Source: Exiguobacterium algae
Lineage (GTDB): Bacteria; Bacillota; Bacilli; Exiguobacteriales; Exiguobacteriaceae
Reading direction: 5' to 3'
DNA: 64,000 nucleotides
Assembly: GCF_018617875.1 (NCBI RefSeq)
Contig: NZ_JACSKZ010000003.1
Span: 186,001 to 250,000 of the forward strand
A program made the translations under genes and the position numbers. The stretch's first letter is position 1. The number at the start of each line of letters is the position of its first letter. Shown here in pieces: positions 1 through 10,500 of this stretch. The notes beneath the pieces are model-generated. The model searched no databases, was not told where the DNA came from, and worked only from the letters and a program-made list of their open reading frames with translations.

Positions 1-2
1 CA

Positions 3-818
3 GTCAGTATCGCTATGGTTTCCACAACGTTCGGTGCAGTGGCAGGACCGAATTTAGTCGGACCGATGGGGCGCATCGCAGATACCATCGGTTTACCTAC
101 GTTATCGGGACCGTTTCTTCTCGCGGGAGTCGCCTATTTGTTAGCCGGACTCGTCTTATTGATCTTTTTAAACCCGGACCCGTTACTCGTCGCACGCGCC
201 ATTGAACATTCTCAGCGAACTAAGCATCAAACCTCCCTCTCTGACGGAAGTGAGGTTTCCGATTGCCGGGGAGTCTATGTCGGTGCCTTCGTGATGGTGC
301 TCAGTCAAATCGTCATGGTCGCTATCATGACAATGACGCCTGTACACATGAGACAGCACGGGCATGAGCTGGGTGCCGTCGGTCTCGTCATCGGATTCCA
401 CATCGGGGCCATGTATCTTCCGTCTCTCGTCACAGGTGTGCTTGTCGATAAGATTGGCCGGGATGTGATGGCAATCGCCTCCGGTGTCACGCTCTTTTTC
501 GCGGGTGTCGTGGCGGCGTATGCACCGGCAGACTCACTTTTCCTATTGATCATCGGTCTTGTATTGCTTGGCGTCGGTTGGAATTTTGGTCTTATCAGTG
601 GAACTGCCATTCTCGTAGATGCCACCACACCTGAGACACGGGCGAAAACGCAGGGATCTGTGGACGTTTGGATTGCACTATCCGGAGCTTCTGGAGGGAT
701 GTTGTCCGGTGTGATTGCGGCACAGTCCAGTTATTTAATGCTCTCCTTGCTCGGCGGTATCATTTCCCTTGTTCTGGTTCCGCTCGTATTATGGTATCGA
801 AAACACCCTGTCTCTTAA
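3..818 (+). CDS. MFS transporter, 5'-truncated by the window
   Basis: Major facilitator superfamily permease in the cytoplasmic membrane; the substrate cannot be read from the sequence. The reading frame is open to the left window edge, so the ATG at 15 is an internal methionine and the first part of the protein is missing. The visible part has at least seven hydrophobic segments and the MFS-type inter-helix loop with the motif GVLVDKIGRD. It is followed by a hairpin terminator and then a second MFS gene with its own ribosome-binding site, so the two are adjacent but separately terminated. Family call is firm; specificity unknown. Confidence 0.8.
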   Translation, partial: VSIAMVSTTFGAVAGPNLVGPMGRIADTIGLPTLSGPFLLAGVAYLLAGLVLLIFLNPDPLLVARAIEHSQRTKHQTSLSDGSEVSDCRGVYVGAFVMVLSQIVMVAIMTMTPVHMRQHGHELGAVGLVIGFHIGAMYLPSLVTGVLVDKIGRDVMAIASGVTLFFAGVVAAYAPADSLFLLIIGLVLLGVGWNFGLISGTAILVDATTPETRAKTQGSVDVWIALSGASGGMLSGVIAAQSSYLMLSLLGGIISLVLVPLVLWYRKHPVS

Positions 819-825
819 TGAAGTT

Positions 826-854
826 AGCCGGCAGCTTGAACTGTCGGCTTTATT
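826..854 (+). terminator. Terminator after the first MFS gene
   Basis: A 9-bp stem (AGCCGGCAG / CTGTCGGCT, one G-U pair) with a six-base loop is followed by TTTATT just behind the stop codon. Confidence 0.6.
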
Positions 855-866
855 AATACCTGAATC

Positions 867-896
867 AAGACAACGTCTGAACGTATCTGTTATACT
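867..896 (+). promoter_or_regulatory. Possible promoter of the second MFS gene
   Basis: TATACT at 891-896 is a good -10 element. The -35 (AAGACA, 867-872, 18-nt spacer) is poor. An AAGGAGG-type ribosome-binding site follows at about 938-945. Confidence 0.4.
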
Positions 897-954
897 CCTT
901 TAGTTATGTTTATTAACTATTTAGTTTCAGATAAACAAGGAGGCGTCATTTCAG

Positions 955-2139
955 ATGCAACACCAGGTACAAAAACTCTGGACGAAAGATTTTTTAATTA
1001 TTTCTCTCGTCAACTTTTTCTTGACGCTCATCTTCTTCCTTCTCATGGTCACGATCGGTGTTCATGCCGTTGAGGCTTATGGTGCGACGACAAGTCAGGC
1101 TGGTCTTGTGACCGGCATATTTATTATCGGGACATTGACGGGACGACTGTTCATCGGGCGACTCATCGATTCGATTGGTCGAAAACGAACACTCTTGATG
1201 GGACTTACGTTCTTCACGCTGACTATCTTACTTTACTTTTTACAGTGGGGCGTCGGATTCTTGTTGCTGACCCGGTTCGTGCACGGTCTCGGGATGGGGT
1301 TATCAAGTACGGCGACGGGAACGATTGTTGCCCAAGTCATCCCTCCCGCACGAAAAGGGGAAGGAATTGGTTACTACAGTATGAGTTCGACGCTCGCGAC
1401 CGCAATCGGTCCGTTCGTCGGCCTGTTACTCAGTCAGCACACCAACTTCTCGGTCATCTTTATTCTGTGCTTTGTAATCGGGTTGATCAGTCTGTTCAGC
1501 TCTCTTATGGTTGACGTCCCGGAAGCGAATGAGCCGGAGCTGGTCCGCGGATTTTCTTTAAAATCATTCGTCGAACCAAAAGCCCTTCCGATTGCACTCA
1601 TCATCGGGCTGGCTGCGCTCAGTTATTCGAGTGTTCTTTCATACATTAACTTTTATGCCAACGAACTCGATTTACTTGAGGCGGCGAGCGTCTTCTTCCT
1701 CGTCTACTCTGTCGCCGTCCTGCTCTCCCGCCCCATCACTGGAAAACTGATGGATCGGCGCGGAGCGAATGTCGTCATGTATCCGGCCATCGCCCTGTTC
1801 TCTATCGGATTACTCGTATTGAGTCAGGCAGACAGCGCCTGGACCTTGCTATTATCCGGTGTCCTGATTGGTCTCGGATTCGGCAATATCCAATCCGGTA
1901 CCCAAGCGATCGCCGTCAAAGCGTCCCCTCCACATCGGATGGGGATGGCGACTTCGACGTTTTTCATCGCCCTGGATGCAGGACTCGGATTTGGGCCGTA
2001 CTTTATCGGGCTCCTCATCCCGTTGATGGGTTTCTCACAACTTTATCTCGGTCTCGCCGGTCTCGTCTTCGTCACCTTGTATGTATATTACGTGATGAAC
2101 GGACGCGTCGAACACGAAAAAATGAAGCACGCCGCCTGA
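955..2139 (+). CDS. MFS transporter (drug/sugar efflux type)
   Basis: Complete 394-residue major facilitator superfamily permease with about twelve hydrophobic helices. The loop between helices 2 and 3 carries the MFS signature region GRLFIGRLIDSIGRKR (about residues 62-77), and a related loop, GKLMDRRG, lies in the second half. The ATG at 955 follows a strong ribosome-binding site (AAGGAGG, about 938) with suitable spacing. It has its own terminator. Proton-driven efflux of a small molecule is the usual role of this subfamily, but nothing here identifies the substrate. Confidence 0.85.
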   Translation: MQHQVQKLWTKDFLIISLVNFFLTLIFFLLMVTIGVHAVEAYGATTSQAGLVTGIFIIGTLTGRLFIGRLIDSIGRKRTLLMGLTFFTLTILLYFLQWGVGFLLLTRFVHGLGMGLSSTATGTIVAQVIPPARKGEGIGYYSMSSTLATAIGPFVGLLLSQHTNFSVIFILCFVIGLISLFSSLMVDVPEANEPELVRGFSLKSFVEPKALPIALIIGLAALSYSSVLSYINFYANELDLLEAASVFFLVYSVAVLLSRPITGKLMDRRGANVVMYPAIALFSIGLLVLSQADSAWTLLLSGVLIGLGFGNIQSGTQAIAVKASPPHRMGMATSTFFIALDAGLGFGPYFIGLLIPLMGFSQLYLGLAGLVFVTLYVYYVMNGRVEHEKMKHAA

Positions 2140-2168
2140 CAGGATTGAATTCAATCCTGTCTTTTTTT
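2138..2168 (+). terminator. Terminator after the second MFS gene
   Basis: A perfect 24-nt palindrome (half-site GACAGGATTGAA) overlapping the stop codon is followed by a run of seven T. Confidence 0.85.
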
Positions 2169-2248
2169 GAAAGTTCACACATTTGCATCTCGTTACGGTA
2201 AGATAAAAATGACGTGTAAAAAAGTAATGAATGAAACGAGGGACATAC

Positions 2249-4309
2249 ATGCAAGCTGACCACACACTCCAACACAATACTTCGATTTTACTTCGAACGT
2301 TTGATAAAATCTCCGACTTTGTGTTTTTCATGGAAGTCGACGGCTCAGCGTATCGCTATGTCTTTGTGAACGAACCAGGGAAGCGGGCAATCAACTGGTC
2401 GGATGACGATTTCGGAAAGTCGATTGATGAATTGGTCCCTTCCGAGACAGCTGCTTTGATCAAAATGCATTATGATGAGGCTGTGCAAACAGGGAAAAGT
2501 GTCGTGTATGAAGATTATCGACTCGCCGACTCATTCTATACCGACACGGTCGAATCAAATGATGTCTTAACGTTGCCACTCGATTACTTCGAATCTGAAG
2601 TGACACCGATTTTTGACGAGAGTGGCACCTGTACCCACATTGTCTCGGTCGTTCGGGAAGTTACGGAACGAAAGCGCCGTGAATTGGAGTTGTCCATCTT
2701 ACGAGATCACCACGAGTCACTCCGCCGCTATTCTCCGCACGGAATCTTTGTGCTCGATCATAACTTGAACATCAAATCCATCAACCCTGCCGTTTCAGCG
2801 ATTACAGGCTATGATGAAAACGATTTGGCACATCGTCCTTTTTTAGGTTTGCTACCACAAGAGGAGCGGGCACGCGTACATAAAAGTCTTCAATTTGCAT
2901 TGACCGGTATCCCACACAAGTACCACATTTATGCCTACAAACAATCCGGAGAACGACTCGACCTCGCAGTCCTGAACATCCCGATTGAAATTGGCGGCAA
3001 TATCACGGGCTTGTTCGCGATTATTATCGATTTGACACCGGAAAAAAATGCGGAGCGCGCGACAAAGGAAAGCGAACGCCGCTATCGTCAACTGATTGAA
3101 ACGATTCCGGAAGGGATTATTGTCCATCGGGAAGGACAGATTCTTTACGCGAACGCGATGGCACTTCAAACAATCGGAGAAACGTACCTCGAGAGTGAAT
3201 CAATCTTCTCGTTCATCGCGGCAGAGTATCATGAGCAGACAAAGGTCCGTTTGGCAAGACTCGCCATCGGTGGCCCTGTACATGATACGGAAATGATTGT
3301 AGTTACTCCGAAGCAAAACCGCCTGCACATGGACATCAGCAGTCTATTGATCGATTATGAAGGCACGACGGCCGTTCTGACGATTTTACGGGATGTGACT
3401 GAGAAGCGGGCAATGGAACAAGCATTGAAGCAGAGCGAGACGCAGTATCGTTTGATTACCGAGAATATGAGCGATCTCGTCTGTATTCTCGAACGAAACG
3501 GCCTCGTCCGGTACGCATCCCCTTCCCATCGTGCAGTATTAGGTTTTGTCCCGAACTACTACGAAGGAAAGAACTCCCTGGACTTCATTCATCCGGAGGA
3601 TGTCGACGCAGTGAGAAGACAACTCCGAAAGTTGACGGAAGAAGATGCGCCGTTGACACTCGAATTTAGACACTTCCATGCGGATCAGCGATGGATCTGG
3701 CTCGAGACGAAAATCCAAGCCATCTATGACGACTTCGGAAATTTGTTGCACTACTTAACCGTCAGCCGTGAAATCATGCAACGAAAAGCGTTAGAAAAAC
3801 AGTTGAAACATATGGCCTATCACGATACGTTAACCGATTTGCCGAACCGACGCTATTTCCTCGCTTATCTGGACGAGGCCATTTCAACAATCAACCAGAG
3901 CGAAGAAGAACTTGCCGTCCTCGCCCTTGATGTGGACCGGTTCAAACATATCAATGACACGTTCGGGCATGATGTAGGGGATGAATTACTGCGTCAACTC
4001 GCACATCGATTAACAAACGTACTGCGAAAACAGGATATGATTGCCCGGCTCGGGGGCGATGAATTTGCGGTCTTGATTCGTTTTACTGACATCTCTGCCC
4101 TGCATCGCGTCTCCGAAAAGATCATTTATGCACTGCAGCGCCCTTGGCAGATTGAAGAACATACCTTCATCACCACTTCAAGTGTTGGGGTTGCCCGGTT
4201 CGTGAACGGTTTGTCAACGAAACAACTATTAAAACGTGCCGACCTTGCTTTATACGAGGCCAAAGCAGGCGGTCGAAATCAATATGCACTAGCTAAAGAC
4301 CACTGTTGA
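2249..4309 (+). CDS. Diguanylate cyclase with four PAS domains (PAS-PAS-PAS-PAS-GGDEF)
   Basis: Cytoplasmic sensor enzyme making c-di-GMP from two GTP. Four PAS-like domains fill roughly residues 10-510 (typical ends such as VREVTERK and LRDVTEKR). The GGDEF domain occupies about 515-686, with the intact active motif RLGGDEFAVL and an RxxD inhibitory I-site (RKQD) exactly five residues before GGDEF, so product feedback is expected. There is no EAL domain and no transmembrane segment. I chose ATG 2249 because GAGGG lies 6-7 nt upstream; ATG 2231 has no credible ribosome-binding site. The first PAS domain resembles the N-terminus of the GGDEF/EAL protein at 7553-10729. Confidence 0.9.
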   Translation: MQADHTLQHNTSILLRTFDKISDFVFFMEVDGSAYRYVFVNEPGKRAINWSDDDFGKSIDELVPSETAALIKMHYDEAVQTGKSVVYEDYRLADSFYTDTVESNDVLTLPLDYFESEVTPIFDESGTCTHIVSVVREVTERKRRELELSILRDHHESLRRYSPHGIFVLDHNLNIKSINPAVSAITGYDENDLAHRPFLGLLPQEERARVHKSLQFALTGIPHKYHIYAYKQSGERLDLAVLNIPIEIGGNITGLFAIIIDLTPEKNAERATKESERRYRQLIETIPEGIIVHREGQILYANAMALQTIGETYLESESIFSFIAAEYHEQTKVRLARLAIGGPVHDTEMIVVTPKQNRLHMDISSLLIDYEGTTAVLTILRDVTEKRAMEQALKQSETQYRLITENMSDLVCILERNGLVRYASPSHRAVLGFVPNYYEGKNSLDFIHPEDVDAVRRQLRKLTEEDAPLTLEFRHFHADQRWIWLETKIQAIYDDFGNLLHYLTVSREIMQRKALEKQLKHMAYHDTLTDLPNRRYFLAYLDEAISTINQSEEELAVLALDVDRFKHINDTFGHDVGDELLRQLAHRLTNVLRKQDMIARLGGDEFAVLIRFTDISALHRVSEKIIYALQRPWQIEEHTFITTSSVGVARFVNGLSTKQLLKRADLALYEAKAGGRNQYALAKDHC

Positions 4310-4321
4310 GTGGTCTTTTTT
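4295..4321 (+). terminator. Terminator after the PAS-GGDEF gene
   Basis: AAAGACCACT / AGTGGTCTTT stem overlapping the stop codon, followed by a T-run. Confidence 0.8.
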
Positions 4322-4416
4322 CACGTGAAACATCTTATTAATACCTAATAATCGAACATTTAACGGCTAAACACTTCATAACATTCTTTTTTAAGTTGGG
4401 AATTCTGCTAAATCCT

Positions 4417-4500
4417 TTGACTTCTTTTCATTATTACGTTATATTACCGAATGGACGAAGTATTATTACAAATAAAAACCGAAATGTTCGGTATTAGGGG
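4417..4500 (+). promoter_or_regulatory. guaC promoter with PurR-type operator
   Basis: TTGACT (4417-4422), a 17-nt spacer and TATATT (4440-4445) form a good sigma-A promoter. Downstream lies an inverted repeat ACCGAA-ATG-TTCGGT (4478-4492). Its minus strand, 4495 to 4483, reads AATACCGAACATT, a perfect match to the Bacillus PurBox consensus AWWWCCGAACWWT. Weaker PurBox-like copies lie at 4348-4360 and over the -10 (4443-4455). GTG start 4509 follows the AGGGG at 4496-4500. Confidence 0.65.
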
Positions 4501-4508
4501 TGTTCCGA

Positions 4509-5492
4509 GTGGATAAAGTATTTGATTATGAAGATATTCAATTAATTCCCGCAAAATGTGTCGTAGATAGTCGTTCAGAGTGTGACCCAAGCATCGAATT
4601 GGGTGGATTCACTTTTCGACTACCTGTCGTACCGGCTAACATGCAGACCATCATTGATGAAAAAGTAGCCCTAATGCTTGCTCAAAACGGATATTTCTAT
4701 ATCATGCACCGCTTCAATCCCGAAGCACGTCTTGCTTTCATTCAAGACATGCATGAACGAGGTCTTTATGCCTCGATCAGTGTCGGGGTCAAGCAAGAAG
4801 AATACGGGTTTATCGAAACACTGGCGAAGACAGGTCATACCCCTGAGTTCATTACCATCGATATTGCCCACGGTCATTCAAACGCCGTCATTCGCATGAT
4901 TCAACATATTAAACACCATTTGCCGGGGTCATTCGTCATTGCGGGGAATGTCGGGACACCCGAAGCCGTGCGCGAGCTCGAACACGCAGGAGCCGATGCG
5001 ACGAAAGTTGGGATCGGTCCGGGGAAAGTGTGCATTACGAAAATCAAAACCGGATTTGGCACGGGCGGATGGCAGCTTGCCGCACTGCGTTGGTGTGCAA
5101 AGGCAGCTACGAAACCGATTATTGCGGATGGGGGAATTCGCACGCACGGTGATATCGCCAAATCGATTCGTTTCGGTGCCTCGATGGTGATGATTGGCTC
5201 ACTTTTCGCCGGACATGATGAATCTCCGGGGGGGACGTTCGAACAGGACGGGAAAGTGTTAAAAGAGTACTTCGGGTCTGCTTCTGAATTCCAAAAAGGG
5301 GAACGTAAGAATGTGGAAGGGAAAAAGATGTACGTTGAGCATAAAGGGGCATTACAAGACACCTTGACAGAGATGGAACAAGATCTCCAGTCCGCAATCT
5401 CCTATGCTGGAGGAGACAATTTGGACGCGTTACGCACCGTGGATTATGTCATGGTCAAAAATTCAATCTTCAACGGGGATAAAGTATATTAA
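4509..5492 (+). CDS. guaC: GMP reductase
   Basis: Converts GMP to IMP with NADPH, linking guanine salvage to the IMP pool. The protein is 327 residues and is very like Bacillus GuaC, starting [14 protein letters not shown]. The IMPDH/GMPR catalytic loop is visible ([11 protein letters not shown] with the active-site Cys), as is the phosphate-binding segment with IADGGIR. I chose GTG 4509 because AGGGG sits 8 nt upstream and the resulting N-terminus (MDKVFDYED) matches family members; GTG 4500 lies inside that ribosome-binding site. A PurR-type operator lies upstream, matching the known PurR control of guaC in B. subtilis. Confidence 0.95.
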   Translation: MDKVFDYEDIQLIPAKCVVDSRSECDPSIELGGFTFRLPVVPANMQTIIDEKVALMLAQNGYFYIMHRFNPEARLAFIQDMHERGLYASISVGVKQEEYGFIETLAKTGHTPEFITIDIAHGHSNAVIRMIQHIKHHLPGSFVIAGNVGTPEAVRELEHAGADATKVGIGPGKVCITKIKTGFGTGGWQLAALRWCAKAATKPIIADGGIRTHGDIAKSIRFGASMVMIGSLFAGHDESPGGTFEQDGKVLKEYFGSASEFQKGERKNVEGKKMYVEHKGALQDTLTEMEQDLQSAISYAGGDNLDALRTVDYVMVKNSIFNGDKVY

Positions 5493-5516
5493 AAAGGCGA
5501 CTCGCGTCGCCTTTTT
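5491..5516. terminator. Bidirectional terminator between guaC and the GNAT gene
   Basis: AAAAAGGCGA / TCGCCTTTTT, a perfect 10-bp stem with A-run and T-run, lies between convergent genes. Confidence 0.85.
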
Positions 5517-5946
5517 ATAGTGATTTTGTCATCATGTAATAATCCGACCCGGGCGGGAAATCATGTAAAACACCAGCCACTTCGTAACCGAATTTCTCGT
5601 AAAATGCTTTCGCCTGAAATGAAAAAGTCGTTAGTTTAACGTATTTCGCCCCAAGTTGAATCGCTTGGCGCTCCCCTTCTTGCAGAAGCCTCGTGCCAAT
5701 TCCTGTTTTCGCGTGATCCGCGTCCACCCATAACCGGTCGAGGTCGAACCATCCCCAGTAGACGCTTCCGAACAATCCCCCAATCACTTCGCCACGCTCT
5801 TCCACTTTCAATTGAATGACGGGTACGTTAGCATTGCGAATCTGACGATGATGGAAAGAATGGAGATCGTTATAGGCGCGTAGTTTCCCGGTTAAAAAGT
5901 GTTGAAACGCTTCATTTTCTTCGTGAATTTGAATGATGTCACTCAA
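5515..5946 (-). CDS. GNAT family N-acetyltransferase
   Basis: 143-residue Gcn5-related acetyltransferase that would transfer an acetyl group from acetyl-CoA to an unknown amine. The acetyl-CoA-binding loop is visible as KTGIGTRLLQEGERQA (about residues 79-94), followed by the C-terminal AKAFYEKFGYEVAG motif. The length is typical of a single-domain GNAT. Its start overlaps the stop of the upstream hydrolase gene by 4 nt, so it is the last gene of a four-gene minus-strand operon starting at 10729. Substrate unknown. Confidence 0.85.
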   Translation of the reverse strand: MSDIIQIHEENEAFQHFLTGKLRAYNDLHSFHHRQIRNANVPVIQLKVEERGEVIGGLFGSVYWGWFDLDRLWVDADHAKTGIGTRLLQEGERQAIQLGAKYVKLTTFSFQAKAFYEKFGYEVAGVLHDFPPGSDYYMMTKSL

Positions 5947-6803
5947 CGGGAACCCTCCGATCCATTTGCAAAAAAGGTAATCAACTCCTGCTCTTCTTCA
6001 TCGGTTTTCCGATTGACCAGACGTTCGTATTCCGTCGTGATACACTCTTTATTTCCCGGGAAATTTATCGTGATTTCCGCAATTTTTCGAAGTGCATCAC
6101 GATCTTTCTCATACGCGGCACGATGGACGACTTCCCCATGTGACCAGACGTAATCATTGGCATCAAATTCATCAATCGCGTCCAACAAGCGCAAGGTTTC
6201 AGTCGCTGTCATCCGCCAGGAAGAGGCATACAGATTGGCATAGAGCGCATCTCCTAAAAATAATATCTTTTCCTCCGGAATATAGACGACGACTGCGTCA
6301 GCCGCATGATCTCCTCCGACATGCTTCAACACTGCCCGTACGCCGCCAAGTTCAATCGTCACGGATTCATTGAACGTGAGTGTCGGCAACGTAATTCGAA
6401 TTGATCGGTCTGCGCCATACTCTTTTCGAATGGCCGCCGCACAAAACTCAATTTCAATTCCCGCCTGAACCCGCTCTGTTAGTGCATCATCATCCCATGT
6501 ATAGGGAAGCAGATTTTCCATTTCCCGCTTTGTCGCTTCACTTGAGATGGAAAGAACGTTTGGCAGGGCGGACAACCCGAAAATATGATCCCAATGCCAG
6601 TGGGTCAACGCGAGAAAAGAAGGCGAGCTGACTCCTTGCCGTTCAAGTTCCTCGATGAAAAAACGGGCATGGGCCTCAGAATTTCCCGCATCAATCATCA
6701 ATGTGTACGTCTCCCCAACAACTGCGCCCAATATCGGACGATCGGTTTCTTCAACAGGCGTCATGTACCAAAAACGCTCCGAATGACGGATTAATCGTTG
6801 CAT
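5943..6803 (-). CDS. Metallo-beta-lactamase fold hydrolase
   Basis: 286-residue metal-dependent hydrolase. The zinc-binding signature HxHxDH is present as HWHWDH (about residue 85), with further ligands in GGDHAADAV (His) and LGDALY (Asp). An N-terminal segment and C-terminal helices fit the common GloB/CphA-like fold, but the substrate is not evident. It overlaps both neighbours (13 nt with the P-loop gene, 4 nt with the GNAT gene), showing translational coupling. Confidence 0.85.
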   Translation of the reverse strand: MQRLIRHSERFWYMTPVEETDRPILGAVVGETYTLMIDAGNSEAHARFFIEELERQGVSSPSFLALTHWHWDHIFGLSALPNVLSISSEATKREMENLLPYTWDDDALTERVQAGIEIEFCAAAIRKEYGADRSIRITLPTLTFNESVTIELGGVRAVLKHVGGDHAADAVVVYIPEEKILFLGDALYANLYASSWRMTATETLRLLDAIDEFDANDYVWSHGEVVHRAAYEKDRDALRKIAEITINFPGNKECITTEYERLVNRKTDEEEQELITFFANGSEGSR

Positions 6804-7540
6804 GACGGGACCTCCAGCATCTTTTTCAGTCCTTCTAAAGAGCGACGCTCATCGTTTGGAATCACGAGATGATGCAGTGCCAATCGATTCAATAGCTTCA
6901 TCTCACGCTCCTGACGTTCCTTTAAGATCTCAATCGTTCCGTCGACACCCTGGTGGTTACAACGTTTTGCATAATGCTGACTCGTATAATACGCAACGAA
7001 TCCTGTCTGCCACCCTTCCGGACGCTCAGCATACACCTGCCGAAACACCTTTTCCACATTCTGTGTCTCTAAATATATGACTGTTGGTGCAAGCGGTCTG
7101 ACGACTTCAGCAATCTCAGATACATATGCCTCGATTTGCTCGTGCGGGACATCTTGTGCGACCATTCCGATTGTAAAGGGATTCTGCAGAAACGCACATT
7201 CAAAAATATAGCGCTGTCCGTTCTGCTTTACCTGTTCGACAAACTGACGCCACCGCGCAAGCATGATTCGAGCATGCTGTTCAAACGGTAGCTCATATAC
7301 GTCTGTCCCGGCAATCGCATCCCCTGACCCATACCGTACAAGCCATCCGCCATCCGCTTCACCTAAAACTTCGCCCTGCACCGGTTGCTCCTGCAACCAG
7401 TACACACCATGAACATCGACCGGATGATTCGCATCGACCTCAGAATAAAATGTGGCTTTATTCTCAGCATCACGTAGCGCCTCGCAAAATGTCGACTTCC
7501 CGCTTCCTGGTAATCCCTCAATCAACCATAGCTTCCCCAT
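6791..7540 (-). CDS. P-loop nucleoside/nucleotide kinase-like protein
   Basis: 249 residues with a Walker A motif at the N-terminus (EGLPGSGKST, about residues 8-17), as in small-molecule kinases of the AAA_33/zeta family. The rest contains a hydrophobic beta-strand YIFECAFLQNP and a lid-like segment but no domain I can name. It lies 12 nt downstream of the large GGDEF/EAL gene and overlaps the hydrolase gene, so it belongs to the same operon. Phosphorylation of a small molecule is the likely activity; substrate unknown. Confidence 0.7.
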   Translation of the reverse strand: MGKLWLIEGLPGSGKSTFCEALRDAENKATFYSEVDANHPVDVHGVYWLQEQPVQGEVLGEADGGWLVRYGSGDAIAGTDVYELPFEQHARIMLARWRQFVEQVKQNGQRYIFECAFLQNPFTIGMVAQDVPHEQIEAYVSEIAEVVRPLAPTVIYLETQNVEKVFRQVYAERPEGWQTGFVAYYTSQHYAKRCNHQGVDGTIEILKERQEREMKLLNRLALHHLVIPNDERRSLEGLKKMLEVPSCND

Positions 7541-7552
7541 AGAGAATCTCCC

Positions 7553-10500
7553 TTACTGTCTTTGATAAGTGTCATACACGTAATAATGGTTTCCGCCATT
7601 GTTTTTCGCGACATACATGGCAGCATCCGCCTGATGGATCAACTCATCCACCGATTCCAAATTGGATGTCGATGAGATGCCGATACTTGCAGATAGCTTG
7701 ATTAATTCGTTGTTGGAACCCCTTATTTCCCCGGAAATTTCTTTGTTCAACGTCTCGATTTCTTTCGAGGAGAACGCTACTCCGGCTTTTTCATGAACGA
7801 TTAAAAATTCATCTCCCGCAAAACGGTAGGCCTTGCCTCCGAAACGTTCTGTGAAGGACACGATCCGATTCGCTGTTTCGATGAGTACTTCATCTCCAAT
7901 CAAATGACCATACAAATCATTCACCCGTTTGAAATCATCGAGGTCGATGAACAGAAGCGTCGCCGCCTGGGAACGATTCATTTTTTTATAAAGATCCGTC
8001 ATAAAGGCATGCCGGTTTGCCAATTTCGTCAGCGGGTCTTGTTTGGCTAAACGTGCAACCTCTTGATGTTTTCGTTCTTTACGAATTTCATTCTCCATCC
8101 ACCGGGTCACGAGAAGTGTCGTGTCCGTCAATTCTTGAATCACGTCTCGGTCAACGATATCGTTCAGGTTTCCCTGCTCCGCTAAGAACACCACCCAGCC
8201 GAATGTTTGACGATCCTGCACGAGTGGCAGACTGATCATCGAAGCGAATGAAATATCCTGGATGACGAGTTCATCTTGTTGCAACTTTTGATGACCGGTT
8301 GTCGTCAGCCGATGGAGTTGACGCAACGCCTGTTCATCCCATTCTAATTGGGAGACCCCTCGCTCAGACAGGAGTCGGTATCCTTTCTCAACGGAAAAAA
8401 CGATGGCATGGGAATACCCTACCCATTCCATAATTACGTCTTGAATCCGCTCCAATTGCTCTTTGAACGGAATTTGCAGAGACGTGACTTCATATAATGA
8501 TTCGAGTGCCTGCTGTCGACTGCCATGACGGCGCGTTTCTTCCGACAACTCCACTTCCGCCATCACCCAGTGCGAAAATTCTTCGAGCGTCCGCAACGCA
8601 TCCGCATCAAACGTCCGGGCTTGATTGTCCACGACACAGAGGGTTCCGATGACATGCCCCCCTTTCGTGATGAGTGGGACACCCGCATAAAAACCGACCT
8701 TCTTCAGCCAAGGACTGTCACTTTCCAGATTGGCTGCCGCGACATCCTCCATCACAAATGGCGCTCCACTCGACACCACCCGATTACAAAGCGTCCATTC
8801 CCGTTTCAAATAAGACGCCTCCAGCTCGATTCCTTCACATGATTTAAACCATTGCTGATCCGTCGTCATGATAGAAATGAAGGCGATTGGCACTTGCAGT
8901 GTTTTCGTCACGAGTCGTGTGATTCGGTCATAGCGTTCTTCCTGGGGCGTATTCAGTATCTCAAGTCGCAGGATTGTTTTTAAGCGCTCTGTCTCCGACT
9001 CATTCAACGACGGTTTCAAGAGGCGTTTTCCCACACTGGTTTTCGATAGCACGGCGTGTTGTGCGTGCAGAATGTCGAGGGCGGGAGCGATGTCTGTTGG
9101 CAACATCGGACGACTGAAGAAGTACCCTTGGACGTCATCACAACCAAGTTGCTGCACGACCTGGTATTGCGCCTCCGTTTCTACCCCTTCTGCCGTGACC
9201 TCAAGGTTCAATTTTTTCGCGAGCGAGACGATGAGTTTGACGATTTCATATTCTTTCAATCCGTTTTCTTGATCGAGCTGTGAGATGAAAGACCGGTCAA
9301 TTTTGATTCCATCGATTTCAAACATTTTTAAATAGTTCAACGAGGAATAACTGACGCCGAAGTCATCAATTAATAATCGAACCCCTCTGTTTTTCAAAGA
9401 CTCTACCGTCTTGATGGCCGCAACAGGTTCTTGCATGAGCGTGTGCTCTGTCACTTCAAACTCGAATTGTGTCGCTTGCAACTGATATTGCGCGATGACA
9501 TCCATCATTCCGTCCATATAGTCCTGACGGAACAGCATCGGTGATATATTGACCGCGACGCGTCGTTCACCGAAGACCGAAGCGTGTTCACGAATGTTCT
9601 GGCAAACACGATGCATGACAAATTCCGTGACGTCTTCGATTAGCAAGGACTGCTCAGCGATCCGGATAAACGTTTCTGGTGACACGTTTCCGAGTATAGG
9701 ATTCGTCCAGCGAACAAGTGCCTCGAAATGAATCGTTCCGTCCATCGAAACCTTCGGCTGGTATACCATGTACAGCTCATCTTGTCGCAACCCTTTGACA
9801 AGCTCTGCTTCAATGGTGATTTCGTCGATGTATCGTTGAACATAGTCATCGTGTTCATATAACCGAATGGTTTGTTTCCCGGCATGTCGCGCCTCGACCA
9901 AAGCCGTGGAGGCGTTCAAAATGATGCGGTCCGCATCTACTGTCCCCGCACTGATCCCGATACATCCTGAAAGCGGAAACTCCGCTTCCGCAACTCGGTA
10001 AGCGTTTGTCGCAATCATCTCAAGCAACTGCTCGGCATAGATATGAGCCTCTTTCAACGATACATAGGGCAGTACCGCGATAAAGTCTTCCCCGTCGACC
10101 CGGCCAATCAGTGAACCTTTCGGAAGCGTATTTGCCACTTGGCGTGTGATTTCCTTGATCAATTGATTTGATCGCTCTACCCCCTGTAGCGACATCATCA
10201 TTTTAAAGCGGTTGATGTGGAGTCGCATGACACTCGTCTCCTCATTCCCCTCTGCTTCAAACAACTTTTCGAGCTCCAGTTTCACCTTCATCAAGTTCGG
10301 CATTCCGGTCAAATAATCAATATGTTCAATACTGCGGAGTAATTTAAGTTCGGCTTCTTCTGACAAATCCGTTGTTAGCCCGATGACATAGCGGACTTCT
10401 CCCTCTATGTCTTCAACCGGAACCAACATCGACGAGGCAAAGCGCGCCGTATTGGCTTCGATGTTCATTTTGGACATGAAATAGACCGGTTCACCTGTCA

